Shown piece by piece: positions 22,074 to 34,169 of a DNA stretch of 64,000 nucleotides. How positions within the stretch are numbered: the first letter of the stretch is position 1; the number at the start of each line of letters is the position of its first letter. This DNA is from Vitellaria paradoxa (lineage: Eukaryota > Streptophyta > Magnoliopsida > Ericales > Sapotaceae), in the NCBI GenBank assembly GCA_019916065.1, contig CM034236.1:17561167-17625166 (forward strand), read 5' to 3'. A program made the position numbers and the translations under genes. Under the pieces are notes generated by a model. It was given only the letters and a program-made list of their open reading frames with translations, ran no database searches and was not told where the DNA came from.

Positions 22074-22876
22074 TAAAATACTTTTTTTACATTATTAATC
22101 TGTATAAGACATAAAAATTACATAAGTTGGGTTTTAAAAATAAAAGTAAACTTTAAACACTAATATAATACGAAATGAACATCTTTAAAATAACTTACTT
22201 GTCAATATGTGATGTTTATCAAATCCTTATTAACAGACGTGGAATCGCGTATTCACGTATATTGACCAAGATTGATATGTGGTAGGCTCAGAATGGGTAA
22301 TAGATTGGTAGCCTATGGCCACAGACTTGCTTAGCAGAATATCTATCCACAGTTATGATTTTGTTTATATACTTTATTTTTGTTGTTGATAATGAGATAC
22401 TATCTGCGCTTATGAGTTAAAGATTTTTGAATTGAGATAATGGGAATAATGGGATGATATGAAATAAGGGATTCAGGATTGAGCTCCAGTTGAGGTGGTA
22501 CATGGACGATAGTCCAGCTAAGAAAAATAATAATACGATTAAAAGATTTCTTGATAACATACCATGACAAAGATTAAATAATGAATAAAGAAGTGATTAG
22601 TTGGGTTAATGGGATTGAGTAAAGAGTAAGATTGATTACAGACTATAACCTAGATGAGACTAATAATAGAAATGTAAAACATTACGCCGTTGAAAAGAAA
22701 AGTGTTGAGTTAGGTGTAAGTTGGTAAGTTTAAGAATATGATCATAATTTGAGAGATGAATGGTTTAAAATTGGTAAATGGATTAAATGATGATAACATC
22801 TAAGATAGTTATATAAACAAGATTTAAATAAATCTTGACTAACTATTTAGTTGTTTGAATAAGATAAGAAATGGGT
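22074..22876 (+). mobile_element. Old gypsy LTR-like sequence, left of insertion
   Basis: Text such as GGTAGCCTATGGCCACAGACTTGCTTAGCA resembles the LTR interior near 36950-37000 (TTAGCAGTCTGTGGTTGCAG, then ACTCGCTTGGCAA). Continues on the right of the gypsy element at 27239. No gene. Confidence 0.4.
22651..22846 (+). repeat. Direct repeat copy 1 flanking gypsy element
   Basis: About 195 bp starting TAGATGAGACTAATAATAGA and including GAGAGATGAATGGT are repeated with modest divergence at 27427-27622, on the other side of the gypsy insertion. Confidence 0.8.
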
Positions 22877-22985
22877 TGTCACGCCCCGGATTTTCATAAC
22901 CGAATGCCCAGGGGTGACTTGGAATTTATTTGTTAGGTATAAAAATAAGATGATAATAACACGCTGTCACACCCCAGAGTTTTCC
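22877..22985 (-). repeat. Gypsy 3' LTR remnant (last 109 bp)
   Basis: Identical over its length to 23574-23682. The junction to gag falls within GTTTTCC, a short word shared by gag and LTR, which is typical of microhomology-mediated deletion. Confidence 0.9.
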
Positions 22986-23455
22986 CAGGTCATGGTTGCA
23001 GGGTCGTGACTTCCCTTAACGAAAGTCCACCATTCATATGCATCACCCCGTAGCCGGAACGTTGCCAGGGTTATCTTAGTAGCATGACAGGTTATTCCCA
23101 TAGTCTCTAAAATACGAGAGACTTCTTTGAACCAGTTCTCAGCTGCTACTGGTTCGAGTTCACCATGGAATGATGGTGGGTCATACCGTAAGAAGTTTCT
23201 CAGGTCATCATCATGTCTTCTTACTGGTGGTATTACTGGTGCTACTTCCGCTACAGCCGCTGCCGGCATTGCCGCCGGTGCTCGTGGATTCATCTGTATG
23301 AATTGGGTCATAACTGTCGCCATGTCCCGGATAGCTTGGGCCATCTCGTTGGTAACGTTGGTGGTGGTTGCAGATTGTGCATTTGCTGGTTGCGATTGCG
23401 CCCCATTTCGGCTATTGTTTCGGGGTCGTCCACGGCCTCTTCCGGTGTTTTCCAT
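22967..23455 (-). pseudogene. Truncated gypsy Gag (N-terminal 162 codons)
   Basis: The frame starts MENTGRGRGRPRNN about 105 bp after the primer site. An N/Q/A-rich basic leader is followed by a methionine-rich helix (MAQAIRDMATVMTQFIQMN) and the start of the Retrotrans_gag capsid domain: FLRYDPPSFHGELEPVAAEN, NWFKEVSRILETMG, TFRLRGDAYEWW. The capsid domain is cut after TMTWEN. The last codons (SGV) and the stop are supplied by LTR sequence, so the open frame is an artefact of the deletion. A full gypsy gag would run 300-450 residues with a zinc knuckle, which is absent here. Non-functional but little decayed. Confidence 0.9.
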
Positions 23456-23558
23456 TCTATATAAGATTCACAGGTTAGTTGATACTTACACACAAATACA
23501 CGCAATAAGTATAAAAATACCCAATCCCCACTACCCTTAGGTAAATCGTAAACCTATG

Positions 23559-23571
23559 GCTCTGATACCAA
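23559..23571 (-). promoter_or_regulatory. Primer-binding site of gypsy element
   Basis: Minus strand TTGGTATCAGAGC, two bases from the LTR end, matching the initiator Met-tRNA primer consensus. Confidence 0.95.
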
Positions 23572-24321
23572 GCTGTCACGCCCCGGATTTTCATAACCGA
23601 ATGCCCAGGGGTGACTTGGAATTTATTTGTTAGGTATAAAAATAAGATGATAATAACACGCTGTCACACCCCAGAGTTTTCCTCCAGATTAGGGTTGACC
23701 CGTAAGAAAAATTTAAGATAGTCAAAATCCCATGTTTATCCCAAACAATATTTATAAGTCATTGGACTGAACCATTTGATGGGATTTCAACTACAGGGCA
23801 CAAAATAAAGATAGAGAAAAATATTACAGAGCCATCTAAGTGTCCCAATCACGCTATTAACATTACATACCAAATAAAAGTAAATTAGGTCTATGCTTAA
23901 TAATTACAATCATCCAACAATTATTACAGACAAAAAATAAAGTCCTCCAGCTCTGTGCAGGAAAGAAGAAAAAAATAGATAACTCTTCTGATAGAATATT
24001 TAAGAGAAATTAATCTCTTTCCAGCTCATCTTCTGTATCTCTGTGCTTAATATCCTGAAAAAAATATTCCCACAAGGGGTGAGCTACTAAAGCCCAGTAA
24101 TCAGAATCTCCAAGGTGCTTATATGCAGTGGTTGTAATACTACACTGTATTAAGTGAATGTGTTTAAGTGGCATACTATTTATGCAACAATTAATTCAAT
24201 AGATCTCAACTGAACAATGTAAATTATACTTACAACGGTTCGATGAAATCGTCACCGTAACTACTATTTTACTTACATGTAAAATAATTAAATACTGATG
24301 TGTATACCACAATGAAGTCTG

Positions 24322-24375
24322 TGTCGCAGTGGTAAGGATCTCAGATTTAGATCTTCAAGGTCTCGGGATCAAACC
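24322..24375 (+). other. tRNA-like A/B box segment in gypsy LTR
   Basis: TGTCGCAGTGG (A-box-like, one mismatch) and GATCAAACC (fits the B-box pattern), followed by an (AT)n tract. Equivalent to 881-934 in the other LTR copy. Orientation is opposite to the element's own transcription. Confidence 0.4.
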
Positions 24376-25153
24376 CCGTAGCGATACAGGTTTCATACAT
24401 ATATATATATATATATATAAAATATTAATCGAGAGGAATTAAATATAATTAAATAATTCCAACACATCATTCATACATAACAAGAGAGGTTGCTAGTCAC
24501 AGTAAAATTTTGTAAAGGAGTTTAATCTAAATTCTCCTAAGATAATCATACTCTTGTCCTCCTCTACCCCTAGCCTTGGGAACCAGTGACTTTACGGGCT
24601 TAGCATCCAATGCATACCGACGGTGTCACATACCAAAAACCTAGCCGTCGCGACCGGCTACCTGACTGGCCAGGTCAGAAGGGAGCATCTCCCAAATAAA
24701 ATGCATGTTCCCATCTTCATCTAAAAGGCCATTTCTACCCACCCATCACTCCATTGCCAAAAACAACTTTAGCACCAAGTGCCTTAATTTCTTCTCACCC
24801 TTTTACATTCCAAGGGTACCTTGTATGGAAATCAGACATTTTTAATAACAACCGACAATGTTCCCGGGCGATGAATCAAAAGTGAGATTATTTAGTCACA
24901 TGCAATATATTTTTAAGCACTTTATCTATATCCATACTTTAATAGTAATTCTCAATAAATCAAAGATTTAACATAGTCATCAATATCATTATTACAAAGG
25001 TAGGCACTATATGTAAATTAACAATTAGCAAGTGAAAAAAAAAAATTTAGAATACAAATTAGTATTTTAGTTAATTGTTTTGACAAGTTTACCGTACCAA
25101 ATTTGATAAGAATAAAATTATTTCTAATGGTATATTAATTAGGCCGAGGTTGG

Positions 25154-25206
25154 TAGCTTAGTGGGTGAGCGACCCTAATTGCGATTTAAAGTCGCAAGTT
25201 CAAACC
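25154..25206 (+). other. tRNA-like A/B box segment in gypsy LTR
   Basis: TAGCTTAGTGG fits the A box. GTTCAAACC fits the degenerate B-box pattern, with a C-to-T type change against GTTCGAACC in the copy at 46-98. The head is followed by a T-rich tail, as in tRNA-derived SINEs. Confidence 0.45.
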
Positions 25207-27238
25207 TCATTGGCTGCAAATCTCGGTTTTTGCTCCTTTTACCTTTTATTTTATTATTTTATGGAATATAAAGATAATAAATAGCTCTTGGACTTATATT
25301 TAATTTTTAGCAAAATTGATAAGTTTTATTTTATTCAAAAAATAATTTAAATAAATTTCCAATCATCATCTTATTTATAACCAAACCCTTATCATAGGTT
25401 TTTGGCTTCAAGATATCCACAGAATTATCCCAATGTTTAGGAAGATATTAAATGAGTTTCATTAAATTCACTTAATCATAAAAAATATAATTATATAACT
25501 TGCTAGGTTGACAAAACAATGCTAAAAATAAATCAAATTCATTTAAGAAAGACCAAATGAGAAAAGAACAAGTCCATTGTTTCTTTTGGGTATTTTATCA
25601 AATACTAGCATTTTAGTTTGAATAAGTCATCCAACTATCCATGATGAAACTGATTATCTAAGTCAATTATCATCAATATTAGAGTGTCAAATAATACATA
25701 ATATCTAGTTTAAAATAATTTTATATCAATAGAAATTAGTAACATGACAATAACTAACAAAAGGAAATTGGAAATTTAAATAAATCTTTACACATAATAT
25801 TCTAAACAAATCCAAACAAGCATCAATTAAAGCTAAGTAGAATAGCAGCTTGAAAGAAAATTCATATAAAATAGAGCAAGACTCCAATATCTATAAACTT
25901 TATATCTATAGAAACTAGACTTCAAGACCTACAACTTTCATGTTTTACACTTTTTAAAATTTTGAGGTCTAAAGGTACAAAAACAGCTTTGAATTCAGTT
26001 TGTTCAGAAAATACAGTTTTACACGTGCTCAGTATTTTGGGCATAACTTTTGACTCACAAATCGGATTGATGCAATTCTTTTTGGGTTGAAAAGAAAACT
26101 GAAAGGGCTACAACTTTTATGTTTTAGGCAAAGCCAAATTCCACCGTTTTAGGGGTTAGAAGCACATACGAAGTTACAAATAGAGAGCTGTCAGCATACT
26201 GAGTTACTTCAGTCAAAATTTTGGCTTCCATACCCCCAATATACGGGTATTTATTTTTATCACAATCAAGTTTCATACTTCAAACCAGAAAATGCATCAA
26301 ATATATTTTAGGAGATTCATCATCCTACCTCAATGAAGATATTAATGACCAAGTCTGAGAAGGAAAAATGAGTTAGCTTCGAACACCACCCAAATTGAAA
26401 AATTCCAAGCCTTTCTTCTTCCTCCAAGCAACACCAAATCTTCAGCCTCACTAATTAATAATTTATTTTTATTTCTCTCTTATTTTCTTCTCTTTGAAGA
26501 CACACAATTTATAGGGAGTGTAGAGAAAATTATTAGTGGAGAAAAAATCAACTAAGGTAAGATCATGCCTATACAATTGGTAGCATGATCCAAGAATCAT
26601 GCTTACTTTTTGACTATCTAGCCATATCATTTAAGAAAAGCATTGGGGAAGATGTATGGAGGTGGCATGATCCGGGAATCATGCTAACTTTTTGACAAAT
26701 TTAAACAATCATGCTAGCTTTTTGACAATTTAACCAAATGCTTTAAATCATGCTAGCTTTCAAACAAAATGCTTTAAATCTTGTTTGCTAAATAATTTGA
26801 AAAAGATGCTTTAAGGTCATCAATGTGGGTCTTCTCTTTGTCCAATTAGTCAAATAATTTTGAAAGATGGTGAGAGTGTATGGAAGATGGAAATGAAGGT
26901 GTCGGGAAATAATTTAGAGCAACTATTCATGAGTCAATTCATTGAGTGATAAAGTGAGTTGAAATGAGTTGAGGTGAGTCAAAGAAAAGGGTTGACCCAT
27001 GGGTTAATGGTCTTGGTTTGAACCAAATAAGTAATTGGGCTAAGAAGTGTTTGGATAAAAATTTTAGAAATTCTACATTAAACTCCACATAGGGTGAAAT
27101 TTAATCCGAAAATTTTTCAACTAATTTTTATCATTCCAAAAATTTTCAAATGCTCAATTTTCTAGATTTTTACTATAATAAATATCACTACCACACTTAA
27201 ATAATTTAATTAAGAAAAAAAAATTCAGGTTATTACAT

Positions 27239-27700
27239 GGGTAAAGGAACAAAAGTAAATGTGAGTAATTAATGCGATGCACAATCATGGTAGTAACATT
27301 CTTAGAACATGTTATGCATGCTTGTGTATTTAAGTGAGCACACGAATTATGGTGCTCATTATTCTACAGTCAGTTATGTTTCAGCTATATTTGTAGGTTC
27401 AGAGGCACGGATGCTTACTAGACTTTTAGATGAGACTAATAATAGAAATGTAAAATATTATAGCCGTTGAAACGAAAAATGTTGAGTTAGGTTGTAAATT
27501 GCTAAGTTTAAGAACATGATGATAATTTGAGAGATGAATGGTATAAAATTGGTAAATAGATTAAAGGATGATAACATTAAGAAAATTATGCAAACAAGAT
27601 GTAAATAAATCATGATTGATTGGTGAGAGTTATATGTATGTGATTGCGGTGTGACTGCATGCTATAGCGGTCCATTCTGAGTTGCAAAATCGATACCTGT
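27239..27700 (+). mobile_element. Old LTR-like sequence, right of insertion
   Basis: Continuation of the host of the gypsy insertion. It includes the second copy of the 195-bp direct repeat (27427-27622). Words such as GTGAGCACACGAATTATGG and a TTGTAGGTTCAG stretch resemble gypsy LTR R-region text seen at about 36055-36110. Confidence 0.4.
27427..27622 (+). repeat. Direct repeat copy 2 flanking gypsy element
   Basis: Partner of 22651-22846. The two copies differ by scattered substitutions and small indels. Confidence 0.8.
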
Positions 27701-30700
27701 TGTTTTAAATAGTTTTTTATCTGTAAATTTTATATTAATATATATACATTAATATATAATTTAGTTATTACGGTATATTCAGTTTCAATTTTTTAGCCAC
27801 CAGACTAAAAATCAGAAACAAAAGAAAATATTTTTAAAATTGAATTAATCAAATTAACTAAGCTAGACAATCGGTTTTATCAAATTTACATAATTTTATT
27901 AAAAAAAAATTAGTTTTAATGGAATGGTCCTCACCCACCCCAACCGAAACCCGTCGTTTGACACAAATTTAGGCAGTCCTCCCATAAATTTTGGGGAAAG
28001 GTAAACGATGGGTAAGCCCGGATTGTAGAAGGTAGGACCCATAGTTTACCAATCACCGGCGGGTCATGCGTGGGGACACCTCACATGCACATTTCAACGC
28101 TCATCAAGGAAGACTCGTTTGATTGGCTCACATTTTTTCTCTTCAATTGTATTTCACATGCAATTATTTTAATTGGTAGTATTTAATTTTTTTTTTCTTT
28201 TAACGACTACTAATTTAAATCTCTTTAAAACTACTAATTTAAATCTCTTCAAAACTATTAGAGAGAGTTTACCGATTATTAATTTCAGAGCTAATTGACT
28301 GGCTCTTTAGACAACTTAGGCAGTAAACTAAAAATCTGCGTAAATTTAAGACCCCCATTTATTATATATACACATTTATACATATTACATATACATTAAA
28401 TTACCTCATAAATTGCAAACAGTTCTCTCTCTCTCCATAATTTATCTTCTTGACTCTCTGCATACCTTAATTATATTCAAGGCGTTTAATGGGGGAGTTT
28501 TCCTTCTAAACTTGAAACTCTTTTTTCAGTTTAATTTTAGTAATAATATTTTTTTAGTTCAGATACATATAAACAAAATGAATTAAAAATATATCTTTAA
28601 ATATGGGGTTTCAAATTTTTGAAAATATTTTAACTGAGTCATCTATAAAATCATTCCTGGTTTTAGTATTAAATATGATGTAAATAATATTTTTTCCGGT
28701 TAAAAATCAAATGCTTAATTTATATTTTATATATTATTTTATTTATAATTTCTTTTAAAATTTTGAATTTTTATATTAAAGTTTTTTAGAAAGTATTTAT
28801 TTTAATACTAAACTTATTGAACCAGATGAAACATAAACAATTTGAAGAAAGTTAATGTTTTTTGTTCGTAATCACTGCTTTAAATAAACATTTGTTTCGT
28901 AATTTTGCAACTTAAAAATTGTTGAAAATTTTTTAGGTCTGATTTTTTTTGGCCTTATATACCAAATAATCGGATACGGCGCTGATTAACTCTAACACTC
29001 TAGGATTAGTCGAGATATATATAATTTGATCGAGATATTTTGAATGTTGAAGGAAAAAAAAGGAAAATCAACGCCAGAGTGATTTGGTGGTCTTCACTTT
29101 GACACATCTCAGCCGCCCATGTTAATTGCATGGAGAAACAACTACGTATGCGTGTATAGTTTTTTTGGATAAATACGATGACTAGTAAATGTTTGGCACC
29201 GATGCGAGACAACATTGTCAGCTTGATAAACTACCAAAAAAAAAAACATTGTCAGGTTGATACATCATTTCTAACAGTCGAACCTCAAAAGCAAAGAGCA
29301 CCCTAGTCTATATAAAACCTACATTTATATATACAATTAATATTGTTATAATAAAAAATATCTTAGCGTGGAATGAGATTTAGAGGTTTCCTTTTTTTTT
29401 TTTGTGAGGAGTTGCGTCATATTTAAGAATTTTACCGGTAAAAAAAATGTTTAAAAATTTTTAAAATATCTTTTCAGAAATTTTTTTTATTAAAATTAAA
29501 AATATAAACTTTGTACACAGTTTGAAGCAATAACAATAGTGCAAATTTATTTGCAGTTCACAAATAAACTTTTACATTGCATTTTATTTTTTCACTAAAC
29601 AAAATTAATTGCGCAAATATTATCCTTTTATGTCCCATCAATATTTTCATTTAATTTCATTTAATGAAATAACATAGTTGTGTAATTTCCACTTAACGGA
29701 AAAAAAAAAAAAAAAAAAAGACAACATAGAGTGCAAAAACCTAATTATATATGAAACCCAAATAAACTCTCTCTAATTAATATAGTACAAATACAAAATA
29801 TTTTAATGAATAATGATTCGAAATGAAGAAAACATATATAAATTAATGAATTTATGTAATTATTTAAATTATATAAATAACTTTTTAAAATAATCTTCTC
29901 TAGTTAGATTCTTTAACTTTTAATTTTTTAATTTATATATATAAACATATATAGGTTTTATTAAATGTAATAATAAGTTATTATCAGGCCGATTACACGT
30001 TATGACTTAGCGAGGGAGCTTACTAACTAAGTCTTGTATATATATGAGTCCTTCCTTAGGAAAGAGAACTTGTATTTGGTGGGTTAACATCCCACCAATT
30101 AAGGGTATAAGGTTAGAGGGTGTCCAAAGCAAAAGCTTCCTCTATTGGCCTTTATGCCCTATCTGAGAGGATGGTTGGTAGCTAGAGTTACTTGACATGC
30201 ACGTTATTTATCCCAGTAGGAATTTTATTAATTAATAAGCTGGTCAAGGGGGTTTCCCTGTTCGATTCAGCATTAATGGAGTACGTATACTTACGGGTGT
30301 TCGGTACACAACCAATTTTTATTAATTTTTATCAATTCTCTGTTATTCTTATTTTCTGTGCATTTATTGTAAAATTCTAAATTTTATAAAGTTTTATTAC
30401 TTGTTATTATTTTTTGTCAATTTTTATTATTTTTTTGATAATTTTTCTAATCAAAATCGTTTGAATGAGTGGATAAAAAATGCTAAAAAATAATTAACAC
30501 ATGTAACTTTTTATATATATTTTTTTAACCTCCAAAGGCACCCTTAATTTAAGGCCGTCAAAAAGATGTTGCGTCCTCAAAAAGCTCTTATCTGATTTAG
30601 TTGTCAGGACTATGATTGTATAACAAGATGTGAACCGTTGTCAATTGTCTGATTTATTGTCACAAGCATCGTTCAACTATATTGGGCTTGTGAATGAGCT

Positions 30701-30950
30701 TATAAAACTCACAAGTCAACTAAGTAGAGATTTACGATTGGGTGCAATGTGCCTGCAATTATTCAACATGCACCTCGTGCCTTACTGCCACAATGCCACC
30801 TCTTAAAGAGTATAGGTATATATCTACGCATGATAGGAAATTCACAGAAAACACAAGAAACTCGAAAATTAAATTAGACTCACCACCTATTAGGGGGTTC
30901 GGTTCATTTAGGGTGGAAAAATTATCGTCCCAATTACTTTGGTTCAATTC
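27701..30950. other. Gene-free AT-rich stretch
   Basis: Many A/T runs and short direct duplications (for example TACTAATTTAAATCTCTT twice near 28208-28250, and ACATTGTCAG twice near 29210-29255). Short open frames here have biased composition and no recognisable domain. No transposon ends that I could pair. Confidence 0.5.
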
Positions 30951-30952
30951 TA

Positions 30953-31730
30953 GGGGACTGTTTTGGAGTTCTAAAATATGCTAAAAAAATTCTATAAATA
31001 TTTACAAAATTTTACAAATCTTTTTCACCTTAAACTACGTAAATCTTTGTAAAATTTCTACAAATATCTATAAATCTCTACGAATCTCTATAATCTTTAC
31101 AAATCTCAATAAATCTCTACAAATTTTTAAAAAATTCTGTACAAAATGACAAAAATCTTCTGCTAGAATTCGTTCAAATGAAGCATTCAAACAGAATCCT
31201 TTGTGCAGAATCCATCCAAACGGACCGTTTGAACGGATTTTCTACTTTTCATCTGTAATTTTTCTTAATTTGTTAATTGCACTCCAAATACCAAAAAGAT
31301 TACCCAATCATATTTTATCTCAACTTTTAGAACTCCAAACGACTCCTGAATTGGCCTTTTTTTAATTTAAATAATTCAAACTTAATTTTGCATGTACTTT
31401 GTACATAAGGCAAGACATTATGGGGTCATTTAGAGCTCCAAAAGTTGCAATAAAATGTGATTTGATAAACTTTTTAGTATTTAAAGTACAATCAACAAAC
31501 CACAAATGATAAAGATGAATTGTGAAAAATCCATTTGAGTAGATTCTAGTAGAGGATTTTAGAGTTTTGTGCAAAATTTTTTGAAAATTTGTGGAGATTA
31601 ATTTATTGGGTTTTATAGTGATTTATAGTTTGTTGTAGAGATTTATAAATATTTACGTAATTTGAGGTGTGTAAAGATTTGTAGATATTTGTAGAAATTT
31701 TTAGTACATTTTAGAGCTCCAAATGGCCCC
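30953..31730. mobile_element. Foldback MITE-like element with long inverted repeats
   Basis: The left arm starts GGGGACTGTTTTGGAGTTCT and the right arm, inverted, reads GGGGCCATTTGGAGCTCTAA. Both continue for about 200 bp with alternating CTACAAATCT/CTATAAATCT-type words. The arms enclose a centre of about 350 bp that includes CGTTCAAATGAAGC-like text. TA lies on both flanks. No coding capacity. Confidence 0.65.
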
Positions 31731-32175
31731 TATATTATAAAACTCAACTAACTTGAATTTACTTAATTACGATTGGGTTGAAATTTGCGTGGTTTTATAA
31801 TCATCATGATTGATTCAAGTCCAAATTTAAAAATTTGAACTTAATAAAAATTGAATTGGCTCATAATCTAAAATGAAGTGGAACATAATCAACTTATGAT
31901 AATGTACTATTTAAAAAAATTAATTAAGATCAATAATTAGAGAATTGTAGACATGTTAATTTAGAATACAATGTGAAAGCCACATTTTTGGAGGAGTACA
32001 TATAAATATAGATGAAATTTTCAATACTATTAGTATATTATACTATAAATAATTACACAAAATAATTACATTAGAAATGATTTAAATAATTACATTAGAA
32101 ATGATTCATTCAATTGTAAAAATAAATATTGTTTCTCATAACAAGAGAGTATTGTAATGATCTAGATGTTTATTT
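31731..32175. other. AT-rich spacer, nothing recognised
   Basis: No open frame or transposon end. One short duplication (ATTACATTAGAAATGATT, twice near 32063-32106). Confidence 0.5.
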
Positions 32176-32176
32176 A

Positions 32177-32600
32177 GGCCCCGTTTGGAATACTGAAAAT
32201 GTGGGTAAATCTCTTGAAGCCTTTGAAAATCTCTAAAACTTTCAACACATTTTGTCTTTCTTGTACTTCGTAAAATTTTTATAAATTTATATATATCTAC
32301 ATATTCTAACAAATTTTTACGAACCCCCAATAAACTTTTTACAAACCTAATAATAGCTCCACAAATCTCAATAACTTTTCTACAAATCTCAATAATTTTT
32401 CAATAACTTTCAAAAAATTCTAACATAAACTGTTTGAACAGACCCAAAAAACTATTCGAATAAATTCTCTCCAAAAAACTGAGCAAAAGTTAAAAATGGC
32501 ACTATTATCTCTGAAAAATATGGTTTGGTGGTTGCACCAAATATTAAAAAGTTACCAAAATCACATTTTTGGTTGGTTTTTGACACTCCAAATACTTTGT
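32177..32600. mobile_element. MITE-like element, GTTTGGA family
   Basis: Left end GGCCCCGTTTGGAATACTGA. The inverted right end contains GTATTTGGAGTGTCAAAAACC. The interior has repeated CTACAAATCTCAATAA words like those in the element at 30953. Boundaries approximate. Confidence 0.45.
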
Positions 32601-34169
32601 TAATGTGTTTTAATCAATTATGAGGTCATGTTCGTGCATTTTATACTTTATATGCCACGTGGGTTGCCTTGGTTTGGTTTGGGGAGTGTTAAGATGCATT
32701 TTATACTTAAAAAAAAGTTTCCTTGATTTTTTTCAAAACTTGGATCAACCATGCACACGAATGTGCTCAGTCTATGTGTACAGGGTGACCATTAAGAGTG
32801 GCATGCACACGAGGTCTTTCTTCTTGTGCACACGAGTAACCTAGAGCCCTATGCAAACATGCTATTGTCTTCCTAGTGCACATTGTCTTCCTTGTGCACA
32901 TGACTTAGTCTAGGATACTAAGTCTGTTGTCAGTTGTTTTTCCTGATTTTTTGATGAGTTATTTGATCATAACAAATCCAAAGGTTTTGGGTTTGGCACT
33001 ACACCTAGCCTACCCTTTCTATTTCCTTCATGCCATCATCTCACCCTCATTATTCTTTTTCTTTATTTTGAAAGCTCAGCTATGCGTGTGTGTACATGTG
33101 TTTATGTCAGAGAGAGCGATGTAGAGAGAGAAAGTGGGTTTTGAGCTATTTCTTGGTGATATTGGGCTGCTCGACTAAGTGTGAGGTTTTTGGATGACCT
33201 TGGTGAGCAGGAGCTTGGTGGTGGAGGTCCATTTGGTGTCTTAGGGCTTGGTTTCTTCATCTTCCTCCAATTGTATTATCATCTTCTCTTTCATACTCCT
33301 CTACCTCCACTCAGTAAGAGGTATGGGTCTTTGCCTTATGTTTTGTTGGGGAAGCAGAGTTGCCCTTGTCATTTTAGCCTAGTTCGCGTAAGGTATTTTT
33401 ATTCATCATCTTTTAAAGGTGCATCTCCCCTAGTTTGAACCTTGAACCTTAAGTAGATTAAAGTGGGTTTTGTGGGTACCCATGACCATTCAGGTTATTG
33501 TCTACCTTGGTTTTGGTGACTTGTGATGTTTAAATAGAATCATATGTTTATATTTTGGTTTGGTTGATGATAGAAAATGAATATGTATATATATATATAT
33601 ATATCTCTATATAGAGAGAGAATGATACGCATCATTGATCTAAAAGTATGACATATTGATATTGGTTTAAAATGGTTGTTAAGCACTTTTTAGATACTTG
33701 ATAGCATGATTTTTATTTGGTATTTCATGAATGATTTAGAGTAATAATGGATTAAGAAACTCAAAAAAAAGTAGAGTGACACAAGTTTGCGAGAGTTATG
33801 TTGTGTGCACGCTAGCCTTGGTGTCATGTAGATGCCTGCAACCAGATTCTTTCTATGCACCCAGCAGTTGGTGCTCGGTGCGCATGATAAGGAGGTAACC
33901 TTGCTCATGCACATATGAGAAATCTTGTTGTGAGCATGTTCCATTTCCTTGTTGTCTTATGTGCCCAGCCTTGGTTTGGTGCATATGATTAGCTAAGAGG
34001 TAGTAATACCTCAGACTTTTGTGTTAACATGAATATATGGTTTTCGATACATTTTGGAAGTAACGATATGTTGATTTAATAGTTTGGATCATTAATGGTA
34101 CTTTAGAGTTGAGAACTTTAAAAGAGATATGCCAAACATTCAAAAGTTGGCATATTTTAGCATGAGTCC

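Larger units (their letters stand above)
22877..27238 (-). mobile_element. Ty3/gypsy retrotransposon with internal deletion
   Basis: TGGGT is duplicated at 22872-22876 and 27239-27243. On the minus strand the order is a 3665-bp 5' LTR (27238 to 23574, from TGTAATAACCTG to GGGGCGTGACA), a 2-bp spacer, a Met-tRNA primer site, the first 158 or so codons of gag, and then the last 109 bp of the 3' LTR. Everything from mid-gag through pol to most of the 3' LTR is missing. The retained 109 bp of the two LTRs look identical, so insertion or deletion is fairly recent. The family is a gypsy type with very long LTRs. Confidence 0.9.
23574..27238 (-). repeat. Gypsy 5' LTR, 3665 bp
   Basis: Bounded by TG and CA ends, a target duplication outside and a primer site inside. 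The part 23574-25256 is repeated inverted at 1-1683. It contains tRNA-like segments (24322-24375, 25154-25206), an (AT)n run at 24399-24418, and about 2 kb of AT-rich DNA without reading frames to 27238. Confidence 0.9.

Noticed and set aside
33181..33438. 85-codon plus-strand open frame
   Set aside because: Lies within an LTR, no recognisable domain, and codon use is unremarkable. Length is within chance expectation.
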